A stretch of DNA of 64,000 bases from Novosphingobium sp. SG707 (GTDB lineage Bacteria; Pseudomonadota; Alphaproteobacteria; Sphingomonadales; Sphingomonadaceae): contig NZ_JAAZQL010000002.1 of the NCBI RefSeq assembly GCF_012275515.1, positions 558,001 through 622,000 of the forward strand, written 5' to 3'. Positions within the stretch are counted from its first letter, which is position 1. Each line of letters starts with the position of its first letter. The notes below the pieces were generated by a model, which did not search any database, had not been told where the DNA came from, and worked only from the letters and a program-made list of their open reading frames with translations. The position numbers and the translations under genes are program-made. Positions 8,600-15,996 of this stretch are shown here, piece after piece.

Positions 8600-9520
8600 T
8601 TAATCTTCGGCTCTGGGGTGCGCATTGCGATAGGCGTCGAGCAGCACGGCGGCATCGACCCTTGTGTAAACCTGCGTCGAGGACAGGCTGACATGGCCCA
8701 GCAATTCCTGAATTGAGCGCAGATCCGCCCCCGCGCCCAACAGATGCGTGGCAAAGGAATGGCGCAGCGCATGGGGCGTGGCCGTATCGGGCAGGCCGAG
8801 CATCCCGCGCGCATCGGCCACCGCCTTTTGCACCGCTGACTGATAGAGCGCCGCGCCCTTTACCGTGCGAAACAGCGCCTTGTCCCGCTCCACCGGATAG
8901 GGGCAGGCGTTGAGGTAAGCCGCAATCGCCTCGCGCACGGCGGGCAGGATGGCGATCACGCGCTGCTTGCTCCGCTTGCCGGTGATGGTCAGCCGGTCGC
9001 CCATCGGCCAGTCCGCGCCGGTCAGCGACAAAGCCTCCGCGATACGCAGTCCTGCGCCATAGAGCAGCAGCAGCACTGCCCGGTCGCGCAAGCCCTGCCA
9101 ATCATCGCGCGCATTGACATGCACCAGATCGGCAAGGTCGGTCGCCTCGTCGGGCGTGACCGGGCGGGGGATGCCGCGCTTGACCCGGGGGCCGCGCAGC
9201 CGGGGCGGGGCGGGTTTTACCATGCCCGCCTTTTCGCGGGCAAAGCTGAGGAAACCGCGCAAGGCCGACAATTCGCGCGCGACCGAGATATTGGCGATGC
9301 CATCCTCGCGCCGCTCGGCCAGAAAATGGCGCAGGCCCGCCGTGTCGATCCGCGCCAGCGCCGCCCAGTCATAGGCCTCCAGCGCATCCATCAGCCGCCC
9401 CGCCGTGGCCATATAGGCGCGCACCGTATGCGGGCTGCGGCGGCGGGCGTCGGTCAGATGCGCGTGCCATGCGGTCAGCACTTCGGCGCGGGCGGCGAGG
9501 AAGGCGGCCGCCTCGTTCAT
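8600..9520 (-). CDS. xerC: Tyrosine recombinase XerC
   Basis: 306-residue site-specific tyrosine recombinase. The SAM-like N-terminal core-binding domain (residues about 5-95) is followed by the catalytic domain with R159 (GAGLRIAEAL), a Lys in GKRSKQR (182-185), H250 and R253 (TPHALRHSF), H276 (LLGHVSLSS) and the nucleophile Y285 (TQVYTRV): the complete set. With XerD it resolves chromosome dimers at dif. Length and location next to hemW favour the housekeeping XerC over a phage integrase. It starts within the hemW stop (ATGA overlap at 9517-9520), which fixes the start. Confidence 0.92.
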   Translation of the reverse strand: MNEAAAFLAARAEVLTAWHAHLTDARRRSPHTVRAYMATAGRLMDALEAYDWAALARIDTAGLRHFLAERREDGIANISVARELSALRGFLSFAREKAGMVKPAPPRLRGPRVKRGIPRPVTPDEATDLADLVHVNARDDWQGLRDRAVLLLLYGAGLRIAEALSLTGADWPMGDRLTITGKRSKQRVIAILPAVREAIAAYLNACPYPVERDKALFRTVKGAALYQSAVQKAVADARGMLGLPDTATPHALRHSFATHLLGAGADLRSIQELLGHVSLSSTQVYTRVDAAVLLDAYRNAHPRAED

Positions 9521-10665
9521 CCGGCCAAACCGTCGGGCGTGACCTGCGCGATCAGGCTGTTCAAGACCAGCATCCCGGCCTCGGTCGCCCCGATGCGCTG
9601 CCCTTCCTGCCACATCAGCCCTTGCCGGATGAAGAGCGCCAGCTTGTCCGCCTCGATCAGATCGCCCCGCGCCAGACCCAGCCGGGAGGCCAGCGCGCCC
9701 ACATCCATTCCCTCGGCCAGACGCAGGCCCATCAGCACCGCTTCGGCCCCCTGTTCGGCGGAAGAAAGTGCGCGCTCCTCCTGCGTGCCATGGCCCTTGG
9801 CGGCGACCGAGGTGAGCCAGTTTTCGGGTTTCTTGTGCCGTGTGGTCGCAAATCCTCCGCGCCGCCCATGCGCCCCCGGCCCAATCCCGGCATAGTCGCG
9901 ATAGCGCCAATAGGTCAGGTTGTGGCGGCTTTCCTGCCCCGGCCTTGCATGGTTCGACACTTCATAGGCGGGCAATCCGGCGCGCGCGGTGACCGCGCGG
10001 GTCATCGCAAACAGGTCGGCGGCCGGATCATCCTCCAGCGGGGCAAAGGCACCCTCGCGCACCAGAGTAGCAAAGCGCGTGCCTTCCTCGATGGTCAGTT
10101 GATAGAGCGAGAGGTGATCGGTGCCCAGCGCGAGGGCGCGGTTGAGTTCGGCCTCCCACGCATCGGCGGACTGATCGGGGCGGGCATAGATGAGGTCGAA
10201 GCTGACGCGGGAAAAATGCTCCTGCGCCACGCCGAGCGCGGCCAGTGCCTCGTCCACACCATGCAGGCGGCCAAGGAAACGCAGAGCCGCATCATCGAGA
10301 GCCTGAACCCCCAGCGAGACGCGATTGACCCCCGCGCTGGCCAGCGCGGCAAAATTGGCGGCCTCCACACTCGACGGATTGGCCTCCAGCGTGATCTCGA
10401 TGCCGGGGGCAAAACCCCAGAGCCGCTGCGCCTCCTCCAGCAAGGCGGCGACCAGCGCGGGCGGCATCAGGCTGGGCGTGCCGCCGCCGAAAAAGATACT
10501 CTCCAGCGCCTCGCCGCCCGCCATCTCGGCCTCGCGCCGCAGGTCGGCCAGCAGCGCCCCACGCCAAAGATCATGGTCCACTCCATCGCGCACATGGCTG
10601 TTGAAGTCGCAATAGGGGCATTTCTTGAGACAGAAGGGCCAGTGAATATAAAGTGCGCGCGCCAT
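9517..10665 (-). CDS. hemW: Radical SAM heme chaperone HemW
   Basis: 382-residue radical-SAM protein of the HemN/HemW family. The cluster-binding motif CLKKCPYC uses C12, C16 and C19, followed by FFGGGTPSL. The HemW-type start (LYIHWPFC) and the length below 400 separate it from true coproporphyrinogen III dehydrogenase HemN (about 450 residues). HemW family proteins bind haem and are thought to insert it into acceptor proteins rather than to oxidise coproporphyrinogen. The gene is coupled to xerC by a four-base overlap. In related genomes hemW commonly follows rdgB and rph; here that line is interrupted by the CAP-domain gene and a repeat. Confidence 0.92.
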   Translation of the reverse strand: MARALYIHWPFCLKKCPYCDFNSHVRDGVDHDLWRGALLADLRREAEMAGGEALESIFFGGGTPSLMPPALVAALLEEAQRLWGFAPGIEITLEANPSSVEAANFAALASAGVNRVSLGVQALDDAALRFLGRLHGVDEALAALGVAQEHFSRVSFDLIYARPDQSADAWEAELNRALALGTDHLSLYQLTIEEGTRFATLVREGAFAPLEDDPAADLFAMTRAVTARAGLPAYEVSNHARPGQESRHNLTYWRYRDYAGIGPGAHGRRGGFATTRHKKPENWLTSVAAKGHGTQEERALSSAEQGAEAVLMGLRLAEGMDVGALASRLGLARGDLIEADKLALFIRQGLMWQEGQRIGATEAGMLVLNSLIAQVTPDGLAG

Positions 10666-10709
10666 GGCTTCTTCACGCTGGTTTAAGGTTGAGATGTCAA
10701 GAGGTGGCT

Positions 10710-11255
10710 ATGATGCGCCATGCTTTTGTCCTCTGTTGCCTGATCGGCGGCCCGGTTGCGGCCGCGCCCGCAATCACTCCGGTTGCCGTCTATGGCTCCG
10801 GCGCCCCGGCCATGGCCCCTGCGCTCGCCGCCCGCGCGCTGGCCGCGCACAACCGCGAAAGGGGGCGGATGAGCGAGGCACCGCTGGTCTGGGACGAAGC
10901 GCTGGCGCAAGGCGCGCTCGATTGGGCGCAGGAACTGGCCCGCAGCGGAAAGTTCGAACATGCCTCGGCCGAGCGACGCAAAAAGGCGGGCGAAAACCTG
11001 TTTATGGGCACGGCGGGCGCATACCCGATCGAAACCATGATCGAGCAGTTCATCTCCGAACGCGACGATTTCCTGCCCGGCACATTCCCCGCCGTCACCC
11101 GTGATGGTAATTGGCGCAATGTTGCCCATTATACCCAGATCGTTTGGCGCGGGACGCAGCGGCTGGGTTGCGCGATGGCGCGCGGGCCTAGGGATGATTT
11201 TCTCGTTTGCCGATATTGGCCGGCGGGGAATATTTTTGGGCAGAAGGTGCCGTAA
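10710..11255 (+). CDS. Secreted CAP-domain (SCP/PR-1-like) protein
   Basis: 181-residue protein with an N-terminal signal peptide (about residues 1-19, ending VAAAP) and one CAP domain. The four CAP cavity residues can be seen in AAHNRERGRM, the EHAS region, GENLFMG and HYTQIVWRGTQ, and the closing signature CRYWPAGNIFGQ is present. Bacterial single-domain CAP proteins are secreted or periplasmic and their biochemical role is mostly unknown. Start at 10710 is supported by GAGG five bases upstream; a longer frame reaches back into hemW and is rejected. It is divergent from hemW and faces away from rdgB, with a REPIN-like repeat directly after it. Confidence 0.88.
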   Translation: MMRHAFVLCCLIGGPVAAAPAITPVAVYGSGAPAMAPALAARALAAHNRERGRMSEAPLVWDEALAQGALDWAQELARSGKFEHASAERRKKAGENLFMGTAGAYPIETMIEQFISERDDFLPGTFPAVTRDGNWRNVAHYTQIVWRGTQRLGCAMARGPRDDFLVCRYWPAGNIFGQKVP

Positions 11256-11279
11256 GGGGTTTGGAAGGTTTGGAGTTTT

Positions 11280-11516
11280 GCCTCCGGCGGGCAAAGGGCG
11301 GGGGCCCTTTGCAATCCCATCATGGGGTTGTGCATGATTCGCGACGAAACATGATGTGCTGTCGTTTTAAAGCCTGCGGCGCGGCGAGCTCATGCAGTCT
11401 GGCGCCGCAGGCTTTAAAATCTGAACGCCGCGCTTTCAGCGTTTCGGCTGAACCATGCGCGCAACGCCTACATTAACGGGATTGCAAAGGGACAAGTCCC
11501 TTTGCCCGCCGGAGGC
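11280..11516. repeat. REPIN-like nested palindromic repeat, copy 1
   Basis: Two outer hairpins in inverted orientation enclose a third. Left arm GCCTCCGGCGGGCAAAGGG (11280-11298) is the exact reverse complement of 11498-11516. Each outer arm itself folds: GCAAAGGGC/GCCCTTTGC (11291-11312) and GCAAAGGGAC/GTCCCTTTGC (11484-11505). The extension CCCTTTGCAATCCC (11305-11318) is mirrored at 11478-11491. An inner 18-bp inverted repeat (11365-11382 and 11402-11419) sits in the middle. The same architecture recurs at 19110-19331. This matches the design of REP doublets (REPINs), which move with RAYT transposases; no such transposase is in the window. Confidence 0.85.
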
Positions 11517-11523
11517 ATAAACC

Positions 11524-12144
11524 TTACCCGAACTGATCCGCCACCAACTTGGCGAAGGCATCGGCGCGGTGGCTGATCTTGGCCTTATCGGCGGGGGGGA
11601 TTTCGGCGAAGGTCTGGTCATAGCCGCGCGGGATGAACACCGGGTCGAAGCCGAAGCCCAGACGTCCGCGCGGGGGCCATGTCATCGTGCCGTCGACGCG
11701 GCCTTCATAGACCGCATCGACACCATCGGGCCATGCCAGCGCCAGCACGCAGGCGAAATGCGCCGCGCGGCCCACGTCCGGCCCGTGTTCGCACAGGAGG
11801 CCCTCGACCTTGCCCATGGCCATGAACCAGTCGCGGCCTTCGGGACCTTCGTACCAGTGGCGCTCGGCCCAGTCGGCAGTGTAGACGCCGGGCCGTCCGC
11901 CCAGCGCCTGAACACACAGGCCCGAATCGTCGGCCAGCGCAGGCAGCCCGCTTTCCACCGCCGCGAAACGCGCCTTGATCAGCGCGTTTTCGATGAAGGT
12001 GGTGCCGACTTCCTCGGGTTCTTCCAGCCCCAGTTCGCCCGCCGACACGCATTCCAGTCCATAGGGGGCCAGCATCTTCTGCATCTCGGCCAGTTTGCCC
12101 AGATTATGCGTGGCGATCACGATCTTGCCGGAAAGTCTGGTCAT
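11524..12144 (-). CDS. rdgB: dITP/XTP (non-canonical purine NTP) pyrophosphatase
   Basis: 206-residue Ham1/RdgB-type house-cleaning enzyme that hydrolyses dITP, ITP and XTP to monophosphates, preventing their incorporation into nucleic acid. Motifs: IVIATHNLGKLAEM near the start (the T/S-H-N-xx-K phosphate site), FIENALIKARFAA and ADDSGLCVQALGGRPGVYTA around residue 70-90, and GFGFDPVFIP. Start 12144 (MTRLSGK) fits the family; an in-frame ATG 57 bases upstream adds unrelated sequence. It lies 57 bases after rph and is probably cotranscribed with it. Confidence 0.95.
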   Translation of the reverse strand: MTRLSGKIVIATHNLGKLAEMQKMLAPYGLECVSAGELGLEEPEEVGTTFIENALIKARFAAVESGLPALADDSGLCVQALGGRPGVYTADWAERHWYEGPEGRDWFMAMGKVEGLLCEHGPDVGRAAHFACVLALAWPDGVDAVYEGRVDGTMTWPPRGRLGFGFDPVFIPRGYDQTFAEIPPADKAKISHRADAFAKLVADQFG

Positions 12145-12201
12145 CGGCGCTTGGCCCCTTTGGAGGATATTTGGATGTTGTACGGCAGGCCGGTGGGGCA
12201 A

Positions 12202-12918
12202 TTAAGCCCCGACCGCCTTGGCCTGTGCAGCAAAGATGCGGTCGCAGCCAATGCGGGCCAGACGCAGCAGGCGCAGCAGGCCCTCTTCGTCATAGGTCGC
12301 GCCTTCGGCGGTGGCCTGCGCCTCGGCAATATGGCCGCCTTCGATCAGCACGAAATTGGCATCGGCATCCGCGCCCGAATCCTCGATATAATCAAGGTCG
12401 AGAACCGCTGCGCCATTGACGATGCCGCAGGAAATCGCGGCCACCTTGCGCGGCAGGGGGTCCTCAGCGATCAGCCCCTTGGCCATCAGCCCGTTGACCG
12501 CCAGACGCAGCGCCACCCAGGCGCCCGAGATCGAGGCCGTGCGCGTGCCGCCGTCGGCCTGGATCACGTCGCAATCCAGCGTGATCTGGCGCTCGCCCAG
12601 CTTTTTCAGATCCGTGACGGCGCGCAGCGAGCGGCCGATCAGGCGCTGGATTTCCTGCGTGCGGCCCGACTGCTTGCCCTTGGCGGCCTCGCGGCTGCCG
12701 CGGGTATGGGTGGCGCGCGGCAGCATCGAATATTCCGCCGTCACCCAGCCTTCGCCCTTGCCGCGCAGGAACGGGGGCACGCGTTCCTCGACGCTGGCCG
12801 TGACCAGAACCTTGGTGTCGCCAAAGCAGACCAGCACGCTGCCTTCGGCATGCTTGGTGAAATTGGTGATGATTTCGATCTCGCGCATTTCGTCGGGCGC
12901 GCGGCCAGAGGGACGCAT
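12202..12918 (-). CDS. rph: Ribonuclease PH
   Basis: 238-residue phosphorolytic 3'-5' exoribonuclease that trims tRNA 3' ends using phosphate. Family features: [15 protein letters not shown] at the N-terminus, [19 protein letters not shown] with the arginines of the phosphate region, [27 protein letters not shown] and [17 protein letters not shown]. Full-length and intact. It is the first gene of the minus-strand rph-rdgB pair and is divergent from hrcA across 159 bases, a common alphaproteobacterial arrangement. Confidence 0.96.
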   Translation of the reverse strand: MRPSGRAPDEMREIEIITNFTKHAEGSVLVCFGDTKVLVTASVEERVPPFLRGKGEGWVTAEYSMLPRATHTRGSREAAKGKQSGRTQEIQRLIGRSLRAVTDLKKLGERQITLDCDVIQADGGTRTASISGAWVALRLAVNGLMAKGLIAEDPLPRKVAAISCGIVNGAAVLDLDYIEDSGADADANFVLIEGGHIAEAQATAEGATYDEEGLLRLLRLARIGCDRIFAAQAKAVGA

Positions 12919-13077
12919 GGCAGGCCTTTCTATAGGTAAAGTTTGGTTCCTGATGAAGTTGACGCGGCCCTATCGCGTCCCGCGGGCAGGGGCAAGGTTT
13001 TGCCTGCCGGTTCTGCCTGATTTGACGTATCGCCCGATGTGCCATCTCTCTTGATTTGATGGGATGGGCCGCCCAAT

Positions 13078-14145
13078 ATGGTGGAGATGGCCAATTCCCC
13101 TCCTTCCGACCTTTCCTTTCCCGAGGTGACGGGGCGCGCGCGCGAAGTCTTTCGGCAAGTGGTCGAGGCCTATCTGCATTCGGGCCAGCCGGTGGGGTCG
13201 AAAACGCTGGCAGGCGGTGGGGCGCTTAACCTTTCGCCTGCCTCTATCCGCAGCGTTTTGGCCGAGTTGGAGGGGATCGGCCTGCTTTCGCATCCCCATA
13301 CCAGTGCGGGACGCATGCCGACCGAGCAGGGGCTGCGCCTGTTTGTCGACGGCATGATGCAGGTGCGCGAACCCAGCATGGAGGAGCGCGCCGCCATCGA
13401 GCGTTCGCTGCACCAGCCCGGCCCGATCGAGGCGGCGCTGGCCGCGACCAGCGCCGCCCTGTCGGACCTGTCGGCCTGCGCGGGTGTGGTGATGGTGCCC
13501 CAGCGCGAACCGCGACTGGCGCAGATGAGCCTTGTGCTGCTCTCGCCGGGCCGGGCGCTGGCGGTGCTGGTGGGTGAGGATGGGGGCATAGAAAATCGCA
13601 TTCTGGCGCTGCCCGCCTCGCTGGGGCCGGGCGCGCTGGAGGCGGCGTCGAATTATATCACCGCGCATCTGGGTGGGCGCACTCTGGCCGAGGCGGCGCG
13701 CGCGATGCAGGCCGAAATCATCACCGGGCAAAGCGCGCTCGATGCGGCCAGCGCCGATCTGGTCCAGCGCGGATTGGCGGTGTGGAGCGAGGATGCGGCC
13801 CATCGCCCCGTGCTGATCGTGCGCGGACAGGCCAATCTGCTGGACGAGGCGGCATTGTCCGATCTTGATCGGGTGCGTTCGCTGCTCGACGATCTGGAAA
13901 ACAAACAATCGGTGGCCGAATTGCTCGACCGCGCCAAACAGGGCGACGCGACGCGCATTTTCATCGGCAGCGAGAACCGGCTTTTCGCGCTTTCCGGCTC
14001 ATCGGTCATTGCATCTCCCTATCGGGATCGCGATGGACGGGTGATCGGTGTTGTGGGGGTAATCGGGCCAACGCGGTTGAATTATGCGCGTCTCGTCCCC
14101 ATGGTGGATTTCACAGCCCAGTCCCTGGGCAAACTGATCGGTTGA
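13078..14145 (+). CDS. hrcA: Heat-inducible transcription repressor HrcA
   Basis: 355-residue repressor of class I heat-shock genes. A winged helix occupies the N-terminus (YLHSGQPVGSKTLAGG...LSPASIRSVLAELEGIGLLSHPHTSAGRMPTEQGLR, residues about 25-95), followed by the GAF-like and inserted dimerisation domains. HrcA binds CIRCE (TTAGCACTC-N9-GAGTGCTAA); I find no CIRCE copy in this window, so its target (usually groESL) lies elsewhere. Two in-frame ATGs (13078 and 13087) compete; the first is given, but neither has a convincing ribosome-binding site. grpE starts 19 bases after the stop. Confidence 0.93.
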   Translation: MVEMANSPPSDLSFPEVTGRAREVFRQVVEAYLHSGQPVGSKTLAGGGALNLSPASIRSVLAELEGIGLLSHPHTSAGRMPTEQGLRLFVDGMMQVREPSMEERAAIERSLHQPGPIEAALAATSAALSDLSACAGVVMVPQREPRLAQMSLVLLSPGRALAVLVGEDGGIENRILALPASLGPGALEAASNYITAHLGGRTLAEAARAMQAEIITGQSALDAASADLVQRGLAVWSEDAAHRPVLIVRGQANLLDEAALSDLDRVRSLLDDLENKQSVAELLDRAKQGDATRIFIGSENRLFALSGSSVIASPYRDRDGRVIGVVGVIGPTRLNYARLVPMVDFTAQSLGKLIG

Positions 14146-14164
14146 AACTGGAATAATCGGAACA

Positions 14165-14680
14165 ATGACGGAAGAAACTACGCAGGGTCAAAATGAGGCC
14201 GGAGACGATCTGGCCGCCCGCATCGCCCAACTCGAAAACGATCTGGAAGCCGCGCGCAATGACGTGCTTTACGCGCGCGCCGACACGCAGAACGTGCGCC
14301 GCCGTCTGGAAAAGGACATTGCCGACGCGCGCGCCTATGCCAGCACCAGCTTTGCCCGCGACATGCTGAGCGTGGCCGACAATCTGTCGCGCGCGCTCGA
14401 CGCCATTCCCGCCGATCTGCGCGAGGATGAGCGTCTGAAGGCGCTGCTGGCCGGGATCGAGGCCACGGGCCGCGAGTTGGACAAGGTGTTTGGCCAGCAT
14501 GGCATCCAGAAGGTGGCCGCCCATGGTCTGCCGCTGGACCCCAATCAGCATCAGGCGATGATCGAAGTGCCCCATGATGCCGAACCCGGCACCGTGATTC
14601 AGGTGCTTCAGCATGGCTATTCGATCAAGGATCGCCTGCTGCGTCCGGCCATGGTGGCCGTGGCCAAAAAGCCGGAATAA
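14165..14680 (+). CDS. grpE: Nucleotide exchange factor GrpE
   Basis: 171-residue DnaK cochaperone that releases ADP from DnaK. The N-terminal half is a long coiled coil (DLAARIAQLENDLEAARNDVLY onward), then LYARADTQNVRRRLEKDI, and the C-terminal beta wing ends with GTVIQVLQHGYSIKDRLLRPAMVAVAK, the GrpE signature. It forms an operon with hrcA. dnaK and dnaJ follow about 1.3 kb downstream, separated by a small lipoprotein and a minus-strand copper chaperone gene. Confidence 0.96.
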   Translation: MTEETTQGQNEAGDDLAARIAQLENDLEAARNDVLYARADTQNVRRRLEKDIADARAYASTSFARDMLSVADNLSRALDAIPADLREDERLKALLAGIEATGRELDKVFGQHGIQKVAAHGLPLDPNQHQAMIEVPHDAEPGTVIQVLQHGYSIKDRLLRPAMVAVAKKPE

Positions 14681-14697
14681 ACAGGACGCGCGGGGCG

Positions 14698-14723
14698 GGT
14701 GGAACTTTCCCCCGCCTTGGCCC
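14698..14723 (+). terminator. Possible terminator after grpE
   Basis: GGCGGG..GGAA and TTCC..CCGCC around 14695-14722 pair with one unpaired base and a two-base turn, followed by T-rich CCTTTCCTT. It lies in the 73-base gap before the glycine-zipper gene. The imperfect stem makes this tentative. Confidence 0.35.
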
Positions 14724-14753
14724 TTTCCTTGGTAACGAGGAAAGGAGGCTGTT

Positions 14754-15014
14754 ATGCGCAATTTTCTGATGGTGGGCGTGCTGGCCGGTGCTCTTGTGAT
14801 GACCGGGGGCTGCGCCCGCAACTATGGCGGCGAGGGCGCACTGGCAGGCGCGGGCGTCGGTGCGGTTGTGGCCGGTGTGTCGGGCGGCGATGTAGCCACC
14901 GGCGCGGCGATTGGCGCGGCGGCGGGCGGTGTGGCCGGTTCGACGGTGCGCAAGCGCGACGGCAATTGCTATCGCATGGATGATCGCGGCCGCGAATATC
15001 GCGTTCGCTGCTGA
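14754..15014 (+). CDS. Small glycine-zipper 2TM-like lipoprotein
   Basis: 86-residue predicted lipoprotein: signal sequence with lipobox TGGC (Cys20), then two Gly/Ala-rich segments (EGALAGAGVGAVVAGVSGG and ATGAAIGAAAGGVAG) forming a glycine-zipper pair, then a basic tail with two cysteines (NCYRMDDRGREYRVRC). Such proteins are small envelope lipoproteins of unclear role. The ribosome-binding site is unusually strong (GGAAAGGAGG, seven bases before the ATG), suggesting high expression. It ends just before a long bidirectional terminator. Confidence 0.85.
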   Translation: MRNFLMVGVLAGALVMTGGCARNYGGEGALAGAGVGAVVAGVSGGDVATGAAIGAAAGGVAGSTVRKRDGNCYRMDDRGREYRVRC

Positions 15015-15030
15015 ACGGGCCGGAGGAAGC

Positions 15031-15085
15031 CCCATTAAGGAAAAGCCCGCCTGTCATCGCGACAGGCGGGCTTTTCCTTAATGGG
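15031..15085. terminator. Bidirectional terminator with perfect 25-bp stem
   Basis: The 25 bases at 15031-15055 are the exact reverse complement of 15061-15085, with a 5-base loop (ATCGC). Each arm carries an internal TTTTCCTT, so either strand makes a GC-rich stem flanked by U-rich sequence. It lies exactly between two convergent genes, the glycine-zipper lipoprotein (+) and the copper chaperone (-). Confidence 0.85.
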
Positions 15086-15098
15086 CAGGCGTGCGCGA

Positions 15099-15605
15099 TT
15101 ACATTTTGGAGTGATCCATGCCCGGTCCGGTCATACTCGACCCCATCATGCCGGGCGCTTCGATCTGCATCGGCGCGGTCAACTTGCGCCCGTCGGAAAA
15201 GGTCAGCGTCAGTTCGGTCGCTCCCCCGGCCTTGAGATCGGGCGAGACGTCGAAGACCATCGCATGTTTGCCGCCCGGACCAAAGGCCACGCTCTGGCCC
15301 GAACCGATGTCGAGCCGGGGCACGGCCTCCATGATGCCGTCGAGCGTGACATGCATCTCGGCCTTGCCGGTATGGGCCACGCTGACCCCGGTGAGGGTGG
15401 CGACCGAACCGCTTTGATTGGAGACGGTGAAATAGCCCGCCGCCGGGCGCCCCTTGACCGCAGGCAGGACGAGGCGGCCATCATGGACCAACATGCCGTC
15501 CATGGCCGAAAGACCGGCGGGGGGCTGCGCCTTTTTCTCGCCCTTGCATGCCGACAGGGCACCCAGGGCGAGGGGCAGGCAAAGGGCCAAAGCGATCTTT
15601 TTCAT
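15099..15605 (-). CDS. Periplasmic copper chaperone PCu(A)C family lipoprotein
   Basis: 168-residue PCuAC-type (DUF461) protein. A signal sequence with lipobox LSAC (Cys20) is followed by the cupredoxin-like domain with HTGKAEMHVTLDGIMEAVPR and GGKHAMVFDV, giving the expected His/Met copper(I) ligands (H..M.....H.M pattern). The C-terminal tail is also Met/His-rich (MMGSSMTGPGMDHSKM) and may bind a second copper, as in other members with His/Met tails. These proteins deliver copper to cytochrome oxidase CuA or CuB. Start 15605 was chosen at the signal peptide; upstream codons of the open frame do not resemble the family. Confidence 0.9.
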   Translation of the reverse strand: MKKIALALCLPLALGALSACKGEKKAQPPAGLSAMDGMLVHDGRLVLPAVKGRPAAGYFTVSNQSGSVATLTGVSVAHTGKAEMHVTLDGIMEAVPRLDIGSGQSVAFGPGGKHAMVFDVSPDLKAGGATELTLTFSDGRKLTAPMQIEAPGMMGSSMTGPGMDHSKM

Positions 15606-15720
15606 CCGGTGGCAATCCTTGGGTTCTGGATCATGATGCGACACAAAGGGCGGCGGCACGTCCGGCTTGCGGATCGCTGCGGAGCGCAGGTTTAGGCAAT
15701 TTTGCGCGCCTTTCCAAGCA

Positions 15721-15927
15721 TCACCGCGCAGGCCCGCGCGCGAATGCGGCGCAGGGGAGCAAAAATATCACGGGCCGGGCGGGCCATCCAAAAAGGAAAA
15801 CCATGCCGATCGCGCCGAAAATGAGCGGCAAAATGCGCCAAGGTCGTGGATGAAGTGATGCTTCGCGCGCCAAGGCCCTTGTTAGGCGCAAAAGCCCACC
15901 TATATGCCGCCAAGTCAAACGAGCCAT
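15721..15927 (-). CDS. Candidate small membrane protein antisense to the dnaK promoter
   Basis: A 68-codon frame starts at 15927 and encodes a basic N-terminus ([20 protein letters not shown]) followed by a hydrophobic stretch ([19 protein letters not shown] and [10 protein letters not shown]) that could span the membrane. There is no convincing ribosome-binding site, and it overlaps the sigma-32-type dnaK promoter on the other strand. I do not recognise a family. It may simply be chance coding in GC-rich DNA; conservation of the hydrophobic pattern in relatives would be needed to accept it. Confidence 0.25.
   Translation of the reverse strand: MARLTWRHIGGLLRLTRALAREASLHPRPWRILPLIFGAIGMVFLFGWPARPVIFLLPCAAFARGPAR
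15878..15906 (+). promoter_or_regulatory. Sigma-32 (RpoH)-type heat-shock promoter of dnaK
   Basis: CTTG (15878-15881), a 17-base spacer and CCTATATG (15899-15906) match the published alphaproteobacterial heat-shock consensus CTTG-N17/18-CYTATNTG. The initiation point would fall near 15912, leaving a leader of about 85 bases before the dnaK ATG at 15997. This, not CIRCE/HrcA, is therefore the likely heat control of dnaK. Confidence 0.7.
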
Positions 15928-15996
15928 CGAGCCGCTTTGCCGGATTTTTCGGGAAGCCAAAGGGTGGTGTCAACACTGGACTTAGGGATCGACGAT

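Larger units (their letters stand above)
15606..15996. other. 391-base gap between copper chaperone and dnaK
   Basis: The gap holds the dnaK promoter (15878-15906), an untranslated leader of roughly 85 bases before the dnaK ATG, and one weak antisense candidate gene (15721-15927). I see no CIRCE element, tRNA or further hairpin of note. Confidence 0.7.

Noticed and set aside
8600..9520. Tyrosine recombinase as a phage or island integrase
   Set aside because: It has the XerC length and full catalytic set, is coupled to hemW, and there are no attachment-site repeats, phage genes or tRNA next to it.
11207..11476. Open frames inside the REPIN-like element at 11280-11516
   Set aside because: They follow the palindrome on either strand, have no ribosome-binding site and carry no recognisable domain.
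13050..13079. CTTG...CCCAATAT upstream of hrcA as a second heat-shock promoter
   Set aside because: The -10 match is poor and overlaps the start codon itself, so no leader would remain.
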